NCBI GenBank assembly: GCA_032716605.1 | Contig: CM064509.1 | Span: 51,166,022-51,230,021 of the forward strand | Length of the DNA: 64,000 bases | Reading direction: 5' to 3' | Origin: Paralithodes platypus | Taxonomy: Eukaryota > Arthropoda > Malacostraca > Decapoda > Lithodidae | In this document: one piece after another, positions 58,600 through 64,000 of the stretch | Layout: each line of letters starts with the position of its first letter | Numbering within the stretch: position 1 is the first letter of the stretch | Position numbers and translations under genes: made by a program | Notes under the pieces: model-generated | Databases searched by the model: none | Seen by the model: the letters and a program-made list of their open reading frames with translations, nothing else | Told to the model about the DNA's origin: nothing

Positions 58600-58968
58600 A
58601 TAATTCACCAACTTAATATGTCACTTGAAACTACTCTAGCATACAACGACACACTCTAGCATATACTGTAACTCAGTAACATGAATAATGCTTTGTGTTC
58701 GTTTCCAGATCAAACTCACAACTATGGGCATGCAACCACCCCCAAACCCCAGTAAACAAACTCACACACAGACAGAAACACCCTCCAGGGAACTACATAA
58801 TCCAGTCATGGACACCCGCAAGCATATTTACACTAAATCCCTCAAACAAAAGTAAAAACAAATCCATGCAGACATCCCTTCTCACGAACTAACCCGACAC
58901 AAATCCTCACACCAAAAACCTTATCAGACAACCTCTCACCTAACGTGCACACAATAACCCCAACTTAC
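58600..58968. other. Intron sequence, no gene
   Basis: Intron of the hillarin-like gene between element f and the 58969-59101 exon. CA-rich, no repeat recognised. Confidence 0.55.
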
Positions 58969-59101
58969 GGAACTGTGTGGGATTGGGCGGCAGTGTCTGG
59001 GTCTCCCGGTCCTCTGTGTTGCTAAGGTCCCAGTCTAGCTCCTCCTCTGTCACCAGGCCCTCCGTCTGTACACCCTCCTCCATCATCACCGTCCATGACA
59101 C
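58969..59101 (-). CDS. Hillarin/KY-like gene, most upstream exon found, two QT motifs
   Basis: A 133-bp minus-strand exon with acceptor TTCACCCCCAG and a perfect donor (C|GTAAGT). It encodes VSWTVMMEEGVQTEG, a Glu/Asp-rich stretch (EEELDWDLSNTED), RETQTLPPNPTQF. GVQTE and RETQT are LC8-like motifs 22 residues apart. It ends one base into a codon, completed by exon 51398-51495. It begins after an acceptor, so at least one more upstream exon (with the start codon) should lie beyond 59101; I could not find it in the window. Confidence 0.78.
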
Positions 59102-60057
59102 CTGGGGGTGAAGAGACGTGAGGGTTAGGGAGAATACAAATAAATAAGAGACGAAGGGAGGATGTGGGCAATAAGTTTGGGGGAGAGAGAAAGGGAACAA
59201 AATATCAAGTGACGGAAACATAAGACATTGAATGAAAGGGATAGTTGGGGAGATGGATAGACAAAGGAGAGGCATGGGAACACTAAGAAAGCTCGTCAGC
59301 TGCTACCCAGAAATCAAGGCGCATAGTCAGACTGACTGCACAATTATTTGACAGAATCGACCAGAACCTGAGTAAATAATTATTGTTTTATAAAATAATA
59401 TAAGTGTTTCATATAAGCACCTCATAAATATTTTAGTTTCTATATACTGTATATTCTGATAATAAGGAGAACGTTTTCAATATTATGTTCCTCATTGATT
59501 ACATCAGTTACAAGCAGCTTTGCCTTTTGTTTCCTTCATACACATCAAAACACAAATGCTTAACCCTTTCGGTATAATGTAACTTTTTCGTTTTATATAT
59601 GCTTCCATTATACTTTTGTTTTCCTCTGCAATGGATGGTTCTCTCAGAAATCGACGCAATGTCTAACTCAGATAAATTCTTAATCCTAAAAGATACAAAT
59701 GATAGCCAGAGTAAAAGAAAATAAAGCGTCATAGTTTACTCAAAACATCAAATATCTTAGTCAACAGCTCGGTGTTAACATTTAGTCTTCCGTAAAAAAC
59801 GTTGCTAACTTTACGAGATTTTACGAACGTTGTTGATATCCTTATCCCCTGATGCGACATAGCCGTTCTCCATGGTAATTAAGGACATTATTTGATTTGT
59901 TTACATACAAACCATTTCCTCATAAACACAGAAATGTTTGATAAGAATAAGCACGCCACAAGGTCGAGTTATTTTCAATACGAAAATTACAACACACATT
60001 TAATATAATCCATATACGTATAGCGAAAGACTGATAAATTGAACACTTATCAACATA
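59102..60057. other. Non-coding; orphan LINE-A tail
   Basis: Positions 59515-59557 (GCAGCTTTGCCTTTTGTTTC, CTTCATACACATCAAAACA) match the extreme 3' end of LINE-A, a heavily truncated copy. TTAACCCTTTCGG follows at 59560 and resembles a MITE left end, but no right end is seen. Confidence 0.5.
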
Positions 60058-60735
60058 GGGGAGGTGTGGCAGAGTGGTCTTGCCACTGGCCTGGTAATCC
60101 AATGGACCCGGGTTCGAATCCCAATATGTCAATGGGAAGATATTATTGGGATGGAATTTGTGCTGTACCTAGTTTCAGTGCATTACCACAGCACACCGAA
60201 ATGCCAAAACAAAATACCCTCATTGCTCCCTGATTAAATAGCATTGTATGAATATTCCCATATTCAAAATATGCTACAGGGGGGCAATGCCTAGTGAGTT
60301 AATTGCTCAATAGGTGGCGTTCTGAGAGTGAGGGTCCGAGCCTGGGGAGTGAGACTGTGAAGCGCAGGGGCGAAGCAGCTTCAGATATGGAGTTGGGTTC
60401 GAGCCGTAAGTAGGTGCTTCGCATGTCTCCCTCCCTAGACTGGAACAAGACCTCACCGGCCTCACCGTGTTCAGCGGTAGAGTGTAAAGGCTATCAGCCT
60501 ATGCTCGAGAGGGAGTAGTTGGATTATAGAAAAAAGAATAAAAAGGGGGTCTAGGAATCATCCTCCCCTTGTAAAATTCTCCTACTGAACGAGATAGAGA
60601 AATGGGCGAGGGAACGCGACAGTGATCTCGGACCCTAAGAATTGGAACTTTAAATGTTATTTCTGTTCGGGCTCTGTCTCGAGTCGGTCACCACCAGCAA
60701 TGGGGAATATGCCTGAGTATATACATACATACATC
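60058..60735 (+). mobile_element. tRNA-Ser-like SINE with RTE-C-type tail
   Basis: The head GGGGAGGTGTGGCAGAGTGG, CTGGTAATCCAATGG and box B GGGTTCGAATCCC resembles a Ser/Leu-type tRNA. The body includes a second promoter-like part (GCCTAGTGAGTTAATTGCTC, GAGGGTCCGAGCC near 60290-60340). The 3' end has TTCTGTTCGGGCTCTGTCTC, GAGTCGGTCACC and TATATACATACATACATC. That tail matches the 3' UTR of RTE-C (minus strand, 45350-45270). A second copy starts at 61139. Confidence 0.75.
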
Positions 60736-61138
60736 AACCTTCAGTTAAACAGATGGCTGGATATTGGAATTTCACATTGTATAAACAAATGAACAACTAA
60801 GTACACTCATGAAAAAGGGGTCAATTTGTCTAGGTTTCTATATCCTCTGCCCTTATAATTACGCATTTCGCAGTAGTGTAAACTAATGTAACTGCATAGT
60901 GGACAGACAACCGCATACCCAATTATGCGAATTTGACATATGATACTTACATTTATTCAGTAACACTTCGACATGAAGGTCAATTAAATCAATATATTTA
61001 CTGAGAGGTTTGACAAAAAACATTATTGATTGACACAATCCTTTGGTCAGCCTCTTTTGATCTTTCATATTTGAGAATGATCCGAGTTTTTTGTAACTGA
61101 CTTTTGCAGAGGTAAATCGAGTATACTAAGTAGCATTA
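60736..61138. other. Non-coding with dispersed-repeat fragment
   Basis: Positions 60950-61110 (TTGATTGACACAATCCTTTG, GTAACTGACTTTTGCA) resemble the repeat tail at 48810-48870. No gene. Confidence 0.5.
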
Positions 61139-61565
61139 GGGGAGGTGTGGTGGAGTGGTCTTGCCACTGGACTGGTAATCCAATGGGCCCGGGTTCGAAT
61201 CCCGATATGTCAATGAGAAGATATTATTGGGATGGAATTTGTGCTGTACTTAGTGTCTGTGCATTACCACAAAGCCCACAGAAACGCCAACAAAATACCA
61301 TCATTGTTCCCTGATTAAATAGCATTCAATGAATATTCCCATATTCAAAATATGCTACAGGGAGGGCAATGCCTAGTGAGTTAATTGCTCAATAGCTGGC
61401 AATCTGAGAGTGAGGGTCCGAGTTTTTGGGATGAGACAGTGAAGCACGAAGGCGAAGCAGCTCCATACATATGTGAAGGCAAGATGGCAAAAGCTAGTTG
61501 TTGCTTCACATGTCTCACTTCCAAGACTGGAACGAGACCTCACAGGCTTCACTGTGTTGAACGGT
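61139..61565 (+). mobile_element. tRNA-Ser-like SINE, second copy (3' truncated)
   Basis: Homologous to 60058-60480 with about 10% visible differences: same head (GGGGAGGTGTGGTGGAGTGG, GGGTTCGAATCCC) and same body. Homology stops near 61565 before the RTE-like tail. The foldback element at 61586 may have replaced or followed the rest. Confidence 0.75.
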
Positions 61566-61585
61566 TGAATGTACTGTACAGTACT

Positions 61586-62333
61586 TAGGTTATACTTATG
61601 ACATCTAGGGATATTTTGTCCCAGCCTATTTGACGTTGGCAACTCCCCACTGTCACAACAACAATGGTGGGGGTAAAGGAAACTTGACTGTGAACCTTCT
61701 CATAATGACGACAATTTCACGATGATCTGGCCTTTACAGTAGCCTCTACTTGTGTCTATTGAACTTTGTCATGTTAACAAAGTCTCTGGATATCGTAAAA
61801 TTTATTATTCATAGCGTTATTAGTACAAAGTAGGGATTATTACAAATTAATAGGGACCCTCCCATTTGCCTTTGCGATCGTGTTGCCATCTCTCGAACGT
61901 GCTAATCACTATTTTCAGATTTGTGACGTTTCACTTTTGACTATATCTATCTTTACCATAGATACAGATTGGATAGAGAGGAAAGAAAGACGCTACAAAT
62001 CTGAAAATAGCGAGCCACGCGTTCGAGAGATGGCAGCACGATCGCAAAGGAAAACGGGAGGGTCCCCATTAATTCGTAATAATCCCTACCTTGTACTAAT
62101 AATGCTATTAACAATCAATTCTACACTATCCAGAGACTCTATAGACATGACAGAGTTAAATAGACATACGTAGAGGCTACTGTAAACGCCAGATCATCGT
62201 GAAATTGTCGCAATGATGAGGAGGTTCACAGCCACTTCTCTTCTACCCCCACCATTGTTGCTGTGAGAGTGGGGAGTTGCCAACGTCAAACATGCTGGGA
62301 CGAAATATCCCTAGGTGTCATAAGTATAACCTA
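61586..62333. mobile_element. Foldback element with about 350-bp inverted arms
   Basis: TA|GGTTATACTTATGACATCTA at the left and its complement TAGGTGTCATAAGTATAACC|TA at the right. The arms remain complementary inward through GTTGGCAACTCCCCAC, CACGATGATCTGGC, TAGTACAAAG-AGGGATTATTA, CGATCGTG-TGCCATCTCTCGAACG and ATTTTCAGATTTGT, leaving a loop of about 50 bp (61940-61990). Outer TA dinucleotides fit a Tc1/mariner-type target duplication. No transposase. The frame at 61880-62173 is an arm artefact. Confidence 0.85.
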
Positions 62334-63121
62334 TGAACGTATTTCGTGAAATGTCCTGTTTTAGTGCAACTTTATAAATTAATATCTACATAACATGTAA
62401 CTAATAATATATATTCAAAATCACATTTGAATTCTTGTTGTGTTGCTTGTAGTTATACAGTTTACATCATAATTATGTAAGTATTGTTTTATATTGTATT
62501 ATGTATTCCTAATATTTTCCTCTTGCTTTTATATATCTATTTTATTTTAAGTAATTTACAAGTGTTTTTACTAACATTAAATCACTCTTAAAGACGTTCC
62601 CTCTTTAATCTATTGCCCCCTCATTTTGCGGAATTTCCCTTAACTTTGGTAACACTTCAAACAAGCCAGGCGCACAGATATCAAGGAGTATCTAATAAGG
62701 AAAAAACGACTGAGGTGTTTTGGTTGTATGCCCTACAACAGTCCTGCCACCAAATCCCTTGGACGCGCGGCAAAATAACCGTGTGACGTCACGCTTTTGC
62801 CTCTATCCAATCTGTACTCTATGATCTTTACTCTATGAATATGCCCATTCCCGCTTTCGTAAAACGCCGTCCTTTACAGTACCGTGTACAAGTTCATAGC
62901 TGTTCAATCAACTGTGTCATGGGTAGCAGTAATTGTAGATATTAACCTAGGAGTCAATTAAAACAATTATCGATCCGAGTAAAGACTGTTGAACAGCCAC
63001 ATTCCTTTGTAATTCATACTTACCGAACAAGAAATAAATACGATTGAAACAGAATCCTAAACGATACCTAATTTGCTAGAGCAAATCTGGTTATTGATGA
63101 GTTCTACAAACAGGAAGAGTG
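62334..63121. other. No gene; fragment related to the foldback element
   Basis: AT-rich. GCCTCTATCCAATCTGTACTC at 62800 resembles the loop sequence of the foldback element inverted (AGATTGGATAGAG), a likely fragment of a relative. Otherwise nothing recognised. Confidence 0.45.
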
Positions 63122-63535
63122 GTGCTGGGCTGGTCTATCAGAGTGAGAGCTGAGCAATCTCCGCCATACCCATAGCTTACTCTGACTGTTCCTTTAACTT
63201 ATATATTTTCTAGATCTCAAGTGACGGCGTCTCTTCCGTGGATTGACCTCCCAATCAACCAAGATTGGAAGCCAAAGTGTCACATTTTTCCCTTGCCCCT
63301 CAACTTTCTCTTCATAATTGCTGAGGGGCACAGGGCCCTGGGTGGGGCTTTGGTTTCCCGGGCGTTTCCGCACCCTCCTCAGCTCCCCGCCATGGAGTGG
63401 CTTCGGTCTCCCAGGCTTTATTGTGGTCGGCGGGGAGGGTTCTGTGGGGGCACTCGGTTATGGCTTTGGAATTGCTCGGGGCCTTGGGGCTGTTCGGCCA
63501 GGCAGCTTGGGGAACAACGACAACAACAACAACAA
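63122..63535 (+). mobile_element. AAC-tailed SINE, plus-strand copy
   Basis: Matches 46440-46860 closely (TGGGCTGGTCTATCAGAGTG, CATACCCATAGCTTACTCTG, GGGGAACAACGACAACAACA) and ends in AACAACAAC. It lacks about 100 bp of the head seen at 46337. No clear target duplication. Confidence 0.9.
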
Positions 63536-63661
63536 ACAGGAAGATATAAGTATTTAACATATACTAAAATCCAACACAAAGGAAAGTCATACAATAGGTA
63601 CAGAACAACACTTTTATTTATACATAATTGGATATACAGTAGAGTCACACAATAATATTAA

Positions 63662-64000
63662 CCCCTTAAGTACCAGCGACGCACGTTATTCGTCGCCTAT
63701 GTATGTAACACTAAATCCCTGCGACGCAATGGTTGCGTTCACGTTAATTACTCTTTTCCTATGGCACCTAGAGGGTTCAGATTTATATGGGAAGTGCTTT
63801 AGTATGCCACGCAACAATACTGATGGTTAGAAACCCTCCAAGTCTAGCCGTGTGTGTGTGGGCGCACACGAGATTGATTTTCCAGTATTTTGCCTACCCA
63901 TTTGCCTATGTTAATTGCGACTTTTCGCCGCCCCGCAGGACCCCTAAATGACCTAGGTGAGCGTTTTTTTTTGGTTTTTTCCTTCATTACTAACCGGTTG
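63662..64000. mobile_element. TTAA-type element g, runs off the window
   Basis: TTAA (63658-63661) then CCCCTTAAGTACCAGCGACG, nearly the left end of MITE c. Inward, CACCTAGAGGGTTCAGATTT and GGACCCCTAAATGACCTAGG followed by GTGAGCG and a T run are the inverted counterpart of 57380-57420 and 58300 in element f. So this is a relative of f in opposite orientation, cut by the window end. Confidence 0.7.

Noticed and set aside
59560..59600. TTAACCCTTTCGG as a further MITE end (also TTAACCC at 53836)
   Set aside because: No GGGTTAA-type right end with matching inverted repeat could be found nearby, so only a chance word or a badly decayed copy.
60058..60125. Functional tRNA-Ser gene
   Set aside because: Two diverged copies with the same long downstream body and a LINE-like tail mark it as a SINE; the acceptor stem does not close.
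61880..62173. 97-codon frame in the foldback element
   Set aside because: It crosses the loop of a palindrome and resembles nothing; the inverted-repeat structure explains the sequence.

Overview
This is a repeat-dominated eukaryotic window, probably from an arthropod and possibly a decapod crustacean. That assignment is inference, from a hillarin-like gene, long introns, abundant CA/TA/CT/AAC microsatellites and the mix of RTE and CR1/Jockey-like LINEs, Penelope elements, tRNA-derived SINEs and TTAA-flanked MITEs. I see no rRNA, CRISPR, operon or prokaryotic signal.

The only host gene I can support is on the minus strand. It has six phase-compatible coding exons with good splice sites (59101-58969, 51495-51398, 50067-49955, 9495-9189, 8620-8471, 6790-6687) and runs off the left side of what I can trace. 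The last exon resembles the start of the transglutaminase-like domain of hillarin/kyphoscoliosis peptidase (KY). The upstream exons encode a disordered region with six QT motifs of the kind bound by dynein light chain LC8. One intron (9496-49954) is about 40.5 kb and holds most of the mobile DNA.

Layout, left to right. 1-6.7 kb: microsatellites, a 14-copy 34-bp minisatellite, a SINE and a LINE-A copy. 6.7-9.5 kb: three hillarin-like exons. 9.5-12.5 kb: a LINE-A copy carrying a SINE and a TTAA-MITE. 12.8-17.6 kb: minisatellite and an inverted repeat pair. 17.7-21.9 kb: a Penelope-like element as an inverted dimer (RT plus GIY-YIG), whose left arm carries a poly(A)-tailed intronless copy of a Y-box/cold-shock-domain mRNA. 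23.6-29.5 kb: a 5.9-kb satellite of 21/25-bp units with higher-order structure. 29.8-33.9 kb: LINE-A, RTE and a nested LTR-retrotransposon remnant (LTR, PBS-like site, gag-like, DTG protease). 35.5-41.4 kb: two RTE LINEs head to head. 44.5-49.8 kb: a tandem repeat rich in TGACCT, split by a second RTE family that itself contains a SINE with perfect target duplications. 50-64 kb: the remaining three hillarin-like exons among LINE-A copies, SINEs, further TTAA-MITEs and a 750-bp foldback element.

The nesting gives a relative chronology: LINE-A older than the TTAA-MITEs, Penelope dimer older than the Y-box retrocopy, 0.58-kb tandem repeat older than RTE-C older than the AAC-tailed SINE. Apart from the host exons, the PLE reading frame and the Y-box retrocopy, nearly all coding sequence here is broken transposon sequence.
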